This document shows, in pieces, positions 1 to 9,737 of a DNA stretch of 64,000 nt. The first letter of the stretch is position 1; each line of letters starts with the position of its first letter. Source of the stretch: Microcaldota archaeon. Lineage in GTDB: Archaea > B1Sed10-29 > B47-G15. Location of the stretch: contig QMVG01000001.1 of assembly GCA_003660975.1 (NCBI GenBank), forward strand, positions 1-64,000. Direction: 5' to 3'. The position numbers and the translations under genes were made by a program. The notes beneath the pieces are model-generated. The model did not search any database. It was not told the origin of the DNA and was given only the letters and a program-made list of their open reading frames with translations.

Positions 1-1
1 A

Positions 2-3000
2 ATGCATGGAGCAATATCAGCAGGCACAAGATGGGACTATACTATGTTGTTCTATATACACAGGAGCAACTGTACGGATAAAAAATACGGGGATGACATT
101 CCTGAAATGTTGTTTAACATTACGAGGAATCCGGCTAATATCACAAATTACACTGGGATATATTTGGGTTACGATAATGGAACTGGGAGCTATGTGTTTA
201 AGGAAACAGGAGATTACATAGAATTCCTCCTTGATGCAGAAGATTATAACAGGAGCAAAGCTGTCTTCGAGATAAGAAATGTTCCACGCAGCTTGTCAAA
301 GAAATTAAAGGTGTGGAGGTCAACAGGGTCTGGATTCCAGCTTCTCAGCTCTGGGAGTGATTACTTAAACCAAACAGGCAATGACAGCTATTATCATTTC
401 AATTACACGTTGATAATGCTTAATTATACGATCGAAAGTGGAAACTCAGAGCGCTTTTTCATAGGAAATAGAAGCCCGCCAAATTTAAATCTAACTGCAA
501 CAAACCTTAGCTCTGTGTCATACTGGATACAATATCATGCAAAGCACATAAACTTCAGCATAAGCAACACAGGGAATACCACTGTTAGAAATGCCAATGT
601 TTCTCTTTTCATAAATGACAGCTATGTGAACAGCAGCAGTATAATGGTAAAAGCACAGTCAAGCAATTCAAGCATAATAAGAGCAAATATAACTGCCACA
701 GGCGGACCGTATATAATAAAGCTCTCTGTTGACCCTGAAGACAAAATTGGAGAAATGAATGAAAGCGATAACAATTACTCAAAAATTGTAAATGTTCGCT
801 TTGCAATGAACTTAAGCATATGGGATGAGACAGATACTCCGAAATTATACACCACTGGTCCAAAGATCCCAAATGAGCAAGTGCTCTTCTTCGCCAATTA
901 CACGAATTTCTCATCCTCTCCCCCGAATATGACGATATGGTGGAACAGCTCGTGGTCACGCAGGATTGAGGTTAACATAACAGAGCCTTATAGTGTTTCA
1001 AGAACGCATGATGTTGCTTATGTGTTATTTAACCATGGCGGTAAGGCAAGGACTGACTGCAGAGATGTCAGAGTATTGGACAATAACTCCCACCTGCTTC
1101 CCAGAAAAATAGGCATATGTAATTCAAGCCATATGGAAATCGCTTTCCCTGTTAACATTTCTGCCTCGCAAACAAGGACTTACTATATCTATTGGGGAAA
1201 CAAAAAAGCTGAAAGCTACAGAACAGCTTTCCCAGACATAAATTGGTATGGCTTGAATGATGAGGACGATTACAGCAGGTCTGGGATGAAATACAATAGA
1301 TTTAGACCGTACAAAAAGAATGGTAACTGGACTTTGGTTATGGATTGGGGAGGTGCAGGCACTCTAAGTGACTATGTGGGGATCAGAGGATACTACACCA
1401 GCAGGTACATAAGTGATGAGAATATAAGCGGCGAGCAGATTTCCCACTACAGCCAAGAAAACGACGAGGATGACAGCAAGTACTCTGAAGACGGTATTAC
1501 ATGGACAATGACTGACTGTTATGATGACTGTGATTATTTTATAAACAATTGGTTTAACCCTGCTTTCAAAAATGAGTTTGACATAGGAACAAGAGCGCCC
1601 TGTGGCGGCTCATCTATAAGGTGCGACTATGGGAACATTTCAATAACCATGCCGGGCAATGAAGACCCGGATGCAGTGCTCATTTTCATAAACGATACGT
1701 ATGGCAGCTGTTATTTCAATGGCACTCCTATAAGCACAAACAGGTATTACAACGCAACGCCAAGAACATTTGGCTTTAATTTAAATATTGGGCAGGAAAC
1801 GGTTTTTGCAGAGTGCAATATAAGTTTTAACTATAGTGGCATAACAAGCCCTTGGGCAATGATGTGGTACAATGCAAGCAAGAAACTTTTTGAGTACAAC
1901 AAAAGCTTTCCAGAGGATGGGCACTTTATATGGAACGTAAGTTGTGGAGGTATCTGGTTTGAACACAAGAAGGCAAATGACACAATAGACATAAGCTCTT
2001 CTCCTGACTTTCAGGTTTTCCCTGAAAACATCTCATATCCTGAATACCTTCTTCAATACCAGAAAGTACAGGTCAATATCAGTGTTTACAACGATGGCAA
2101 CATAAATGGAAACTCAGTTAATGTTACCCTTTGGCAAGGCACGCAGTATGTGAACAGCACTTATATAGACATTCCTGGAAAAACAAGTGCAGTAGCAAGA
2201 ATAAATTGGACACCAAGCAAAGGGGGTTTTGCATACCTAAATGTTTCTGTTGACCCTCTAGACAAAATAACCGAGAGCTTTGAGAACAACAATAATGCAA
2301 CTGTTGAGGTTAATATTACATTCGCCACTACCCTGGATATCTGGGACTCCACTGACACGCCAAAACCACACACGACGGGAAAGGTTTACCAGGGCCAAAC
2401 TGCCAAGTTCTTTGCTAACTTCACAAACGGCTCTGACCCTGCCTTTGACCCAACGTGGTGGAACATAAGCTGGAATATGAGAAAAAAGATAACCATTGAG
2501 GAAACTTATGGTGTTTCCAGAATCCACGATGTTGTTTACATTCACTTTGACCCAGATGGCTTTGTAAGAAGCGACTGTGAGGACATAAGAGTATATGACA
2601 TCGCCAACAGCAGGCTTGTATCAAGAAAGATAGGAAATTGTTCCCCTAACGATGTGTGGATTTCATTCCCAATAAACATCTCTGCAAGCTCATCCAAGGA
2701 TTATTACATATACTACAGCAACCCAACTGCCTCAAAAGGCAACTCAACATTCCCGGCACTGAACTGGTATGGCTTGAATGATGAGGACAACTACTCAAGG
2801 GCTGGTTTCAGATACAATAGACTCAAGCCATATAAATATGGGGGTTATTGGTATATCACATTTGACTGGGGCGCTGCAGGAACACCAAATGCGCCGTCAG
2901 GCATAAGAGGGTATTTCTTCAGTTATTTCGCAAATGAGTCCAAGATAGAGGGCTATGCCATAGACTACAGCAGCCAGGACTCAGACAATGATGACCAGGC

Positions 3001-6000
3001 ATACAGTGATGATGGCAGCTCTTGGACCATGATGGATTGCAGGGATGGCTGTGACTATTTGCTCGGGCCTGAAACACCCCAGCACAAGCACGAATGGGTT
3101 GGTGGAGCAGTAGCGCCCTGTAGCAGTGGAACAAAATGTGACTATGGCTATTTAAAAATAAGGATACCTGAAAACGAAGACCCTGATTCAATCCTGTTCA
3201 ACATAACCATAAAAAACAATACAGCTTATTGGAATGACACAGAGATACTTGGCCTTGGAGCATATAATGTGACGCCCAGAAGCTATGGCTTTGATTACCA
3301 CAACTCAACGCCTGAAACCGTCTCCAACTGCTTCATATCATTTAACATTTCAGGGGGCTGGACTGATTGGGCAGGCATGACATATAACCAAAGCAATGAG
3401 CTTTATATGTACTGGAAGGTTTTTGAGCAGCCAGGTGTTTACACATGGAATGTCAGCTGTGCTGCTCCTCTTGTTCAAGGGCAGAATAAGTCAGACACGA
3501 TAACGATATCTGGCTCGCCTGATTTAAATGTAACTGAAAGCAGCATAAAAGCACCACAAGTTGGAAGACCGTGGCACAGGGTGGAGTTCAACATAACAGT
3601 AAATAACACAGGTTATGACAAATCTCCTTTCACCAATATAACACTGTGGATAAACACCAGCTATCTCAACAGCAGCAGATTAAACATTTCTATGTTGAGC
3701 AGAAATCACACTATGTTCTTCTGGACGCCTTCATCCCCTGGGAATTACCTGCTAAACCTATCAGCAGACCCGAACAATGAAAAGGAAGAGAGCTTTGAAG
3801 ATAACAACAACATAACGAAGTTATTCCTTGTCAGGTATGAGGCCTTGCTGCAAATTTGGGATTCAACAGACCCAAAAGGAGGGTCTCATATAATATACCC
3901 AGACCAGAAAGCAAACTTCTACGCCAACTATACAAATGCCTCTGGATATCCGATAAACAAGTCATTGGCAAGTGATGCGCACTGTAATATATCTATATAC
4001 AACGAAACCACTGATAGGTGGATAGGAAGACCAATGAGATACAACACCACAAGCCAACTCTACGAGTTTAATAGAACATTTTCTCTTGAAGGGGCATATG
4101 AGTGGAATGTGACCTGTAAAGCCACAAATTATGACACAAAACAGCTTTTTGATACCATTTACATAGGCCAAGCCCCTGAGCTTGAGCTGAGAAGGGAAAA
4201 CATAAGCATAAGCCCAGAATTGATTTACAAAGGAAATAGAACCCTTTTGAATATTACTGTTTTTAACCTGGGAACAGAAAATTCAGCATACACCAACATT
4301 TCAGTTTACATTGATGACAGCTATTTCAACAGCACAAGAATCAACATAAGCAAACAGTCATATAATAGAACAACTTTCTTCTGGTATGCAATTAAAGGCA
4401 ATCACACGATAAAGATATCAGCAGACCCAGACGATGAAAAGAGCGAGAATGATGAGAGCAACAACAACATAAGCATAAATGTCACTGTGTTTGAATGGGC
4501 TAACCTATCAATATGGGACCAAACAGATGAACCACGACCTTACACTACAGGTGCTGCGTTTGCAGGTAGCCCTGTTAAATTTTATGCCAATTTCTCAAAC
4601 GCCAGCTCAGGAGCATTAACAGATGACTATTACTCAGGCTGGTGGAATAAAAGCTGGAGCTATCGGCTTGAATACCAGATAAATGAGAGCCTTGGATACA
4701 ACAGGGTAAGAGAGCCTATAACCGTTGTAGTTAATTTCTCGCAATATCCTCTACTACAAGGAAGAAGCATAGACAGGAATTCCATAAGGATAATAAGCAA
4801 TAACAAAGTAAACCAAATAAACGGCCATCCCTATGTCATAACATGGAACGAGGACTACAGCTCTGCTCTGCCAGAGGCAACAATAACTTTTGACCTTAAC
4901 ATAAGTGCAAACGACATCACGAAATTTTGGCTTTATTTTGACACTACTGACAATGAGAACAAAAGCGCAGCTGCCTTCGGAGATTATTATGTCTTCCACT
5001 ACTTTGTGAGAATTGCCAATCTCATAGACATCATGTCAATACACGACAATAATTCCATCTGGATAGAGGACTTAGATGATGATGGAGAAATACTGCATTC
5101 TCAATATTTCAGCAATAAGCCAGCTGGCTGGAGGTATGTAAATAAAAGCCACGATCCAGATAATGTGATCATACACTCTACTTATCCTGTATTCATATAC
5201 GCTGGCCTTGTTTCAACATGGGGCACTAATTTGAATGACTTGGAAGGCACGATATACGCAATTCAGGACCCTGTTCACGGAAATTACAGTTTCTACGGAA
5301 GAAGATTCTATTTCCATTCAACGAACCACACAAGCTCTGGAACAAGAGCTTGGTTCCTTACATATGAAAATACTCCTGTAAATGTAACTATAAAGCATTT
5401 CCTGACAGGCACGCTAATAACAAAACTGCAGATAACAAGCAGCAACATGCAGCCAGGAGGCAGCCCGCTGACATATGATTTCGCTGACGGCACAGACGTA
5501 TTGATAGAAGCAGACTCAGACATATGGATAATTACAGGAGAAGATGATGCTTTCACATCTAGAGATGTTGGTTATACACCTTTAAGAAAGAACAGGACAT
5601 ATTATCTTTTCCCGTATTCAACAGGTTCTACTGGCATAGCCCAGGTCTTTGGAAAGCCAAATACCAATGTCACATTTAATTGGAGCTCAGGCAGCACGTG
5701 GAGGTTGATTCCATCTGATGGCAGGTTGATATTTGTAGAAAGCCTGACAAATGGCGGAAGAATAATGGAGGTCTCAGCAAACGATACAATAGCAGTAAGC
5801 TGGGTTACTGTAAATGACCAAAGCTCATTTGCGGCGGTATATGATGAGAACCACTTTGCTATGGGGCTAAACTTGAGCTTTGTTTTCAATGGCTCTGGCT
5901 ACATGCCAATTAACATCAGCATCTTTACACTGAGCGATGCTACTGATTTTGTTTACAATGACAGCGGTTCTGCTCCAAATGAATACGTGCAAAACAATTT

Positions 6001-6922
6001 AAACGCCTGGAAAGCATACAGAATCCAAGACGGCTCAGGCACTTCCTACATAAAAGGAAGGGTAAGAGCAAATAAACCTGTAATTGTGTACTATGGTGGT
6101 GAGAGACCAGTAGCCACGAACAATGACGAGCTTCACACCGCAACACCCATAATTACCAGACTGCAGTATTCAGCACCTTTACAGCAAAACAATTTCAGAA
6201 AGCAAACAGCATGCGAGCTCCTTATAAATGTAAGTGGCGGCTGGGCTAGAAGACCTATGCAGTATAATGACAGCAAGAAGCTCTACGAGGCCACATACAC
6301 CTTCAGCAAAGGAGGTCATTATTACTGGAATGTAAGTTGCCAAGGCATATACACAGAGCTCAAAAAAGCAAATGACAGCATAGATGTTATCAAAACTGTT
6401 TCTGTGAAAGCAATAAAGAGAGTCAATGACACAACACACAGTGTCTCAATAAATGTAAGCAACATGATGGATATAACAATAGGCCCTGTTATTCTCTACG
6501 ACTTTGTTCCTGAAAACATAACGGCCTTTTCATTCACCACTGCACCAACTGACTCTGACACTATTGGCGGGGACCTGCATGGCACAGTTTATATTTGGGA
6601 TTTAGGTTATTTTGAGCCAGGGGACTGGGCGAATATAAATTACTCTTTTTCAGTTGATGGCTTAGTGAAGTTGTCTGAATTCCACATAGTTGGAATTGAC
6701 CCATTACTTCCACTAGGCTCTAACTCAAGTCATGCTCAACAAAGGGGGAGAAGCAAGAGGGTTCTGCCACACCTGCCCTTTAAGAGAACTTCTCCCCCAA
6801 CACCCCATTTCATGTTTTTTGCAGAGGGGGAGAGAAAAATACTCACACCTGCCCACTATCCCCCCTCTCAATTTTATTTAAAGCTTGCCAATTGGTTAAA
6901 AAGAAAGAAAAAGAAAACATAG
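2..6922 (+). CDS. Giant modular secreted/surface protein with DUF2341-like and CARDB-like repeats (5' end outside window; 3' end may be read-through)
   Basis: Open from window start. Repeated WWNxSWxxR... (DUF2341-type) modules, CARDB-like repeats ending in xDPxDxxxExxExNNN, repeated IWDxTD motif, very many N-x-S/T sequons. The last ~65 residues are low-quality basic sequence over inverted repeats. Confidence 0.85.
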   Translation: MHGAISAGTRWDYTMLFYIHRSNCTDKKYGDDIPEMLFNITRNPANITNYTGIYLGYDNGTGSYVFKETGDYIEFLLDAEDYNRSKAVFEIRNVPRSLSKKLKVWRSTGSGFQLLSSGSDYLNQTGNDSYYHFNYTLIMLNYTIESGNSERFFIGNRSPPNLNLTATNLSSVSYWIQYHAKHINFSISNTGNTTVRNANVSLFINDSYVNSSSIMVKAQSSNSSIIRANITATGGPYIIKLSVDPEDKIGEMNESDNNYSKIVNVRFAMNLSIWDETDTPKLYTTGPKIPNEQVLFFANYTNFSSSPPNMTIWWNSSWSRRIEVNITEPYSVSRTHDVAYVLFNHGGKARTDCRDVRVLDNNSHLLPRKIGICNSSHMEIAFPVNISASQTRTYYIYWGNKKAESYRTAFPDINWYGLNDEDDYSRSGMKYNRFRPYKKNGNWTLVMDWGGAGTLSDYVGIRGYYTSRYISDENISGEQISHYSQENDEDDSKYSEDGITWTMTDCYDDCDYFINNWFNPAFKNEFDIGTRAPCGGSSIRCDYGNISITMPGNEDPDAVLIFINDTYGSCYFNGTPISTNRYYNATPRTFGFNLNIGQETVFAECNISFNYSGITSPWAMMWYNASKKLFEYNKSFPEDGHFIWNVSCGGIWFEHKKANDTIDISSSPDFQVFPENISYPEYLLQYQKVQVNISVYNDGNINGNSVNVTLWQGTQYVNSTYIDIPGKTSAVARINWTPSKGGFAYLNVSVDPLDKITESFENNNNATVEVNITFATTLDIWDSTDTPKPHTTGKVYQGQTAKFFANFTNGSDPAFDPTWWNISWNMRKKITIEETYGVSRIHDVVYIHFDPDGFVRSDCEDIRVYDIANSRLVSRKIGNCSPNDVWISFPINISASSSKDYYIYYSNPTASKGNSTFPALNWYGLNDEDNYSRAGFRYNRLKPYKYGGYWYITFDWGAAGTPNAPSGIRGYFFSYFANESKIEGYAIDYSSQDSDNDDQAYSDDGSSWTMMDCRDGCDYLLGPETPQHKHEWVGGAVAPCSSGTKCDYGYLKIRIPENEDPDSILFNITIKNNTAYWNDTEILGLGAYNVTPRSYGFDYHNSTPETVSNCFISFNISGGWTDWAGMTYNQSNELYMYWKVFEQPGVYTWNVSCAAPLVQGQNKSDTITISGSPDLNVTESSIKAPQVGRPWHRVEFNITVNNTGYDKSPFTNITLWINTSYLNSSRLNISMLSRNHTMFFWTPSSPGNYLLNLSADPNNEKEESFEDNNNITKLFLVRYEALLQIWDSTDPKGGSHIIYPDQKANFYANYTNASGYPINKSLASDAHCNISIYNETTDRWIGRPMRYNTTSQLYEFNRTFSLEGAYEWNVTCKATNYDTKQLFDTIYIGQAPELELRRENISISPELIYKGNRTLLNITVFNLGTENSAYTNISVYIDDSYFNSTRINISKQSYNRTTFFWYAIKGNHTIKISADPDDEKSENDESNNNISINVTVFEWANLSIWDQTDEPRPYTTGAAFAGSPVKFYANFSNASSGALTDDYYSGWWNKSWSYRLEYQINESLGYNRVREPITVVVNFSQYPLLQGRSIDRNSIRIISNNKVNQINGHPYVITWNEDYSSALPEATITFDLNISANDITKFWLYFDTTDNENKSAAAFGDYYVFHYFVRIANLIDIMSIHDNNSIWIEDLDDDGEILHSQYFSNKPAGWRYVNKSHDPDNVIIHSTYPVFIYAGLVSTWGTNLNDLEGTIYAIQDPVHGNYSFYGRRFYFHSTNHTSSGTRAWFLTYENTPVNVTIKHFLTGTLITKLQITSSNMQPGGSPLTYDFADGTDVLIEADSDIWIITGEDDAFTSRDVGYTPLRKNRTYYLFPYSTGSTGIAQVFGKPNTNVTFNWSSGSTWRLIPSDGRLIFVESLTNGGRIMEVSANDTIAVSWVTVNDQSSFAAVYDENHFAMGLNLSFVFNGSGYMPINISIFTLSDATDFVYNDSGSAPNEYVQNNLNAWKAYRIQDGSGTSYIKGRVRANKPVIVYYGGERPVATNNDELHTATPIITRLQYSAPLQQNNFRKQTACELLINVSGGWARRPMQYNDSKKLYEATYTFSKGGHYYWNVSCQGIYTELKKANDSIDVIKTVSVKAIKRVNDTTHSVSINVSNMMDITIGPVILYDFVPENITAFSFTTAPTDSDTIGGDLHGTVYIWDLGYFEPGDWANINYSFSVDGLVKLSEFHIVGIDPLLPLGSNSSHAQQRGRSKRVLPHLPFKRTSPPTPHFMFFAEGERKILTPAHYPPSQFYLKLANWLKRKKKKT
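936..1790 (+). repeat. Intragenic protein-level repeat unit 1 (WWNSSWSRRIEVNITEPYSVSRTHDVAYV...ATPRTFGF)
   Basis: Aligns by eye along its length with unit 2 (WYGLNDEDxYSRxGxxYNRxxPYK, SxWTMxDCxDxCDY, NEDPDxxLxxI, TPRxxGF). Confidence 0.85.
2456..3310 (+). repeat. Intragenic protein-level repeat unit 2 (WWNISWNMRKKITIEETYGVSRIHDVVYI...VTPRSYGF)
   Basis: Same order of motifs as unit 1. Confidence 0.85.
6744..6798. repeat. Stem-loop A: GGGGGAGAAG / CTTCTCCCCC, 35-nt loop containing CACACCTGCCC
   Basis: Perfect 10-bp inverted repeat, 6744-6753 with 6789-6798; CACACCTGCCC at 6768-6778. Confidence 0.85.
6823..6868. repeat. Stem-loop B: AGAGGGGG / CCCCCTCT, 30-nt loop containing CACACCTGCCC
   Basis: Perfect 8-bp inverted repeat, 6823-6830 with 6861-6868; identical CACACCTGCCC at 6844-6854. 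Confidence 0.8.
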
Positions 6923-6929
6923 TGATTGT

Positions 6930-7949
6930 ATGATAGTTGGTGCAGGCATAGTAGGGACCTATCTCGGAGCAATTACAGGAGATATGAAAATCTGGGAAAG
7001 CAAGAGAAAGTTAGAGGAAAAAGCTTGCTCTGGGCTGCTATCAGTCACAGGCCTCAAACAGCTAAAACTGCCATATAAGGAAGCCATAGTAAATGAAGTA
7101 AAAGGAGCAGAGATTTACTCTGAAAATTACTCTTTCACTGTAAAAAAGAGAAGCACTCAGGCATTTGTGCTTGATAGATATATCTTGCAAAAACAGACCT
7201 TACAAATGGCAGAAGACAATGGATGCAGAATACTGTGGAATAAAAAATGGGACGGCGAGGATGATACATATATTATAGGCGCAGACGGTGCGCTAAGTAA
7301 AGTAGCTGAAAGCATGGGAATAAAAAGAAGATATATATTCGCATATCAAATAAAAGCAGAGTATAAGACAGACTCAGAACTGGTCAAGATATTTCTATCA
7401 AAAAGATATGCTCCTGGTTTCTTTGCTTGGATAATACCAGAAGATGAGAAGACATCAAGGATTGGTATTGGTGTGAAAGAAGGAAACCTTAGGAATGCTC
7501 TTTTTGAATTCCTATCCTATAAGGGCATTAAAATAAAACATATTAAAAAAGAGGAGGCAGGTCTGATACCTATATATGAAGACAAAAAGATGGTGAATGA
7601 CAACAAAGCCCTAATAGGTGATGCAGCAGTACAGGTAAAAGCAACAACAGGTGGGGGGATAATTTTTGCTTGTAAGGCGGCCCATATATTAAAGGACGCT
7701 ATTAACAGAAATGATTTGAAGTACTATGAAACAGAATTTAAAAGCAAATACGGAAGAGACCTGGAAATGCATCTGAAAATAAGAAAGATGCTGAACAGGG
7801 TTGATTACGACGCCCTTTTGAAAAAATTGATAAAAAACAACGTGCCTGAAATTATTGAAAAGTACGGTGATATGGACCACCCAAGAAAACTAGTAAAACA
7901 GATACTTATGAAACCGGCTTTATGGCCGCTGATAAGATATGTTATTTAA
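6930..7949 (+). CDS. Geranylgeranyl reductase family FAD-dependent oxidoreductase (archaeal lipid saturation)
   Basis: N-terminal GAGIVGTYLG dinucleotide-binding motif, KACSGLLS segment, IGDAAVQVKATTGGGIIFACKAA typical of digeranylgeranylglycerophospholipid reductases. Confidence 0.85.
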   Translation: MIVGAGIVGTYLGAITGDMKIWESKRKLEEKACSGLLSVTGLKQLKLPYKEAIVNEVKGAEIYSENYSFTVKKRSTQAFVLDRYILQKQTLQMAEDNGCRILWNKKWDGEDDTYIIGADGALSKVAESMGIKRRYIFAYQIKAEYKTDSELVKIFLSKRYAPGFFAWIIPEDEKTSRIGIGVKEGNLRNALFEFLSYKGIKIKHIKKEEAGLIPIYEDKKMVNDNKALIGDAAVQVKATTGGGIIFACKAAHILKDAINRNDLKYYETEFKSKYGRDLEMHLKIRKMLNRVDYDALLKKLIKNNVPEIIEKYGDMDHPRKLVKQILMKPALWPLIRYVI

Positions 7950-8627
7950 TTACTTTCCAAAATTGCGCTGCGTGCTCCTGTAAAAATCAATAGCCTTGTT
8001 GAACTCCCTCCTGTCAAATTCTGGCCACAGCCTTTTGCTAAAGTATAACTCAGAATACACCGCCTGCCAGGGAAGGAAATTACTCAGGCGTTGGTATGAC
8101 CCTGTTCTCACTATGAGGTCAACATCATGCGGCATATAAAGGTGCTTTTTTATGTTTTCTTCTGTCACTTTCTCACCATTGAGCTTCAGAGCCTTTATCG
8201 CATTTATCAATTCGTCCCTCCCGCCATAGCCAAGGGCTATGTTAAGCTCATATTTTTTGTAGTCCTGCGTTTTTTCTTCAAGGTATCGTATATCCTCTCT
8301 TAAGTCTGGAAGAGCGTCTCTTTTGCCTATAATCTTTACCTTTACCTCGTTGTCATGCAGCTTCTTGTGAAGTGCAAACTCTCTCAGATATTTCCTAAAC
8401 AATTTCTTCAGTATGCTTAATTCCACTGACTTTCTTCTCAGGTTTTCAGTAGAAAGAGCATACATCGTCACAACCTTTAGATATGGCAGTTTGAGGCACC
8501 AGTTTAGAACCTTCTCAGCTGTCTTGAAACCCAATTCATAGGCCCTTAAAAGGTCTATGCTGTGCTTTCTAGCAAATCTCCTGTTGCCATCAGGTATGAA
8601 TGCAATGGACTGCAACATTAAAATCAT
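7950..8627 (-). CDS. uppS: Cis-prenyltransferase (UppS-family polyprenyl diphosphate synthase)
   Basis: SIAFIPDGNRRFARKH, TMYALSTENLRR, DLIVRTGSYQRLSNFLPWQAVYSELYFSKRLWPEF family motifs. Confidence 0.93.
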   Translation of the reverse strand: MILMLQSIAFIPDGNRRFARKHSIDLLRAYELGFKTAEKVLNWCLKLPYLKVVTMYALSTENLRRKSVELSILKKLFRKYLREFALHKKLHDNEVKVKIIGKRDALPDLREDIRYLEEKTQDYKKYELNIALGYGGRDELINAIKALKLNGEKVTEENIKKHLYMPHDVDLIVRTGSYQRLSNFLPWQAVYSELYFSKRLWPEFDRREFNKAIDFYRSTQRNFGK

Positions 8628-8652
8628 CTCTCACTCTCTATAACGAAAACGA

Positions 8653-8691
8653 AGTATAAATATTTAAACTTGGAGCTTTTTATTTCTTCTT
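8653..8691 (+). promoter_or_regulatory. Putative archaeal TATA-type promoter for the 8692 operon, probably short leader
   Basis: A/T-rich gtataaatatttaaac about 25-35 nt upstream of ATG 8692. Confidence 0.5.
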
Positions 8692-9279
8692 ATGGAAAGA
8701 GGTATTTCACCAACAGTTTCATTTGTGCTGGTTGTCACAATCATACTTCTAGCAACTGCTGTGACATATCTGTGGGCAGCTCCAATAATCTCTGGCATAA
8801 ACGAACCTGGGAGGGTGAGAAACCTAAAAAACCAAATGGTAAACCTGGATTATATGATAAGAGCAACTGCTCATGGAGACATAAATTTTACCAACAGCTA
8901 TGAGTTATACGCACCTGGAGCATTTCTTGAACTCAGGCCAAGCAACGATTCTATTGTTATGACCTTCGTTCAAAAAGCATTGGTAATAGGAGTGGTCCAA
9001 AAAAACAAAAACACGAAATGCAGCTATGACGCTGAATACCTGAATGACACCATAACAGGAATATATCTTGGCAGAGAAATGAACATGTCAAGAGTATACT
9101 GGGGAGCAAAAGGTGTTGGAGATGCTGAGATAATGATATGCTATGATGATATTGACCTAAAATTTAACGGAGTATGCTCAAAAGGAAAAACAGGAGCACC
9201 GAGAATCTTGGTTTATATGAAAAAGATTGGGGTAAATGCGACAGATAACAGGCCAATTGTAAGCATAGATGTTTGTTAG
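8692..9279 (+). CDS. Archaeal type IV pilin-like protein
   Basis: MERGISPTVSFVLVVTIILLATAVTYLWA: short basic leader plus hydrophobic helix, as in archaeal pilins/flagellins. Confidence 0.75.
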   Translation: MERGISPTVSFVLVVTIILLATAVTYLWAAPIISGINEPGRVRNLKNQMVNLDYMIRATAHGDINFTNSYELYAPGAFLELRPSNDSIVMTFVQKALVIGVVQKNKNTKCSYDAEYLNDTITGIYLGREMNMSRVYWGAKGVGDAEIMICYDDIDLKFNGVCSKGKTGAPRILVYMKKIGVNATDNRPIVSIDVC

Positions 9280-9287
9280 GGATGTAA

Positions 9288-9737
9288 ATGGCCACATTTA
9301 GCATAAACTTTGTTCTGAGGATAAGCGTATTGGCTACAATGATGGTCGCTATTATGCTTGCCATGATTGTTCAGTCAAACGAGATCAAAGCATACCAGCA
9401 GAGCATAAAGATGCAGGAGGTGGCGAAATATATTGACTCAGAGATAACGAACGTGTATCTTAGCCTACAGAAAGTAAACGAAACGCTCAACAAAAGCATA
9501 TATCTGCCATATGACCCGTCCTTTTATTATCTTGTAAACCTGTCGTGCGTTGGAGGGAATATACAAATAAGCGCAGAAACACCTTCTCTGGGCAAAATCT
9601 TTATTATAAAAAAGCGCGTTAAATGCAATGCGAACTCTGTCTCTGGGCTCGCATTTCCTGGGGAGAATTGCATAATGGGAAAGAGAATAGATGCGACTCA
9701 TGTTAATATAACTCTTGTGAGGGATTGCATTGTCTGA
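9288..9737 (+). CDS. Minor pilin-like single-TM protein
   Basis: N-terminal TM helix, Cys-containing ectodomain, 8-nt overlap with the ATPase gene. Confidence 0.6.
   Translation: MATFSINFVLRISVLATMMVAIMLAMIVQSNEIKAYQQSIKMQEVAKYIDSEITNVYLSLQKVNETLNKSIYLPYDPSFYYLVNLSCVGGNIQISAETPSLGKIFIIKKRVKCNANSVSGLAFPGENCIMGKRIDATHVNITLVRDCIV

Noticed and set aside
609-6439. Several antisense ORFs of 60-130 aa under the first giant gene (e.g. 609-959, 2258-2545, 5602-5889)
   Set aside because: All lie opposite a long coherent frame with recognisable repeats, have no recognisable motifs, and match the pattern of spurious antisense frames.
6823-6868. Simple rho-independent terminator downstream of the giant gene
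   Set aside because: Loops are long (30-35 nt), there is no T-tract after either stem, and the next gene starts close by. The repeated loop sequence argues for something else.
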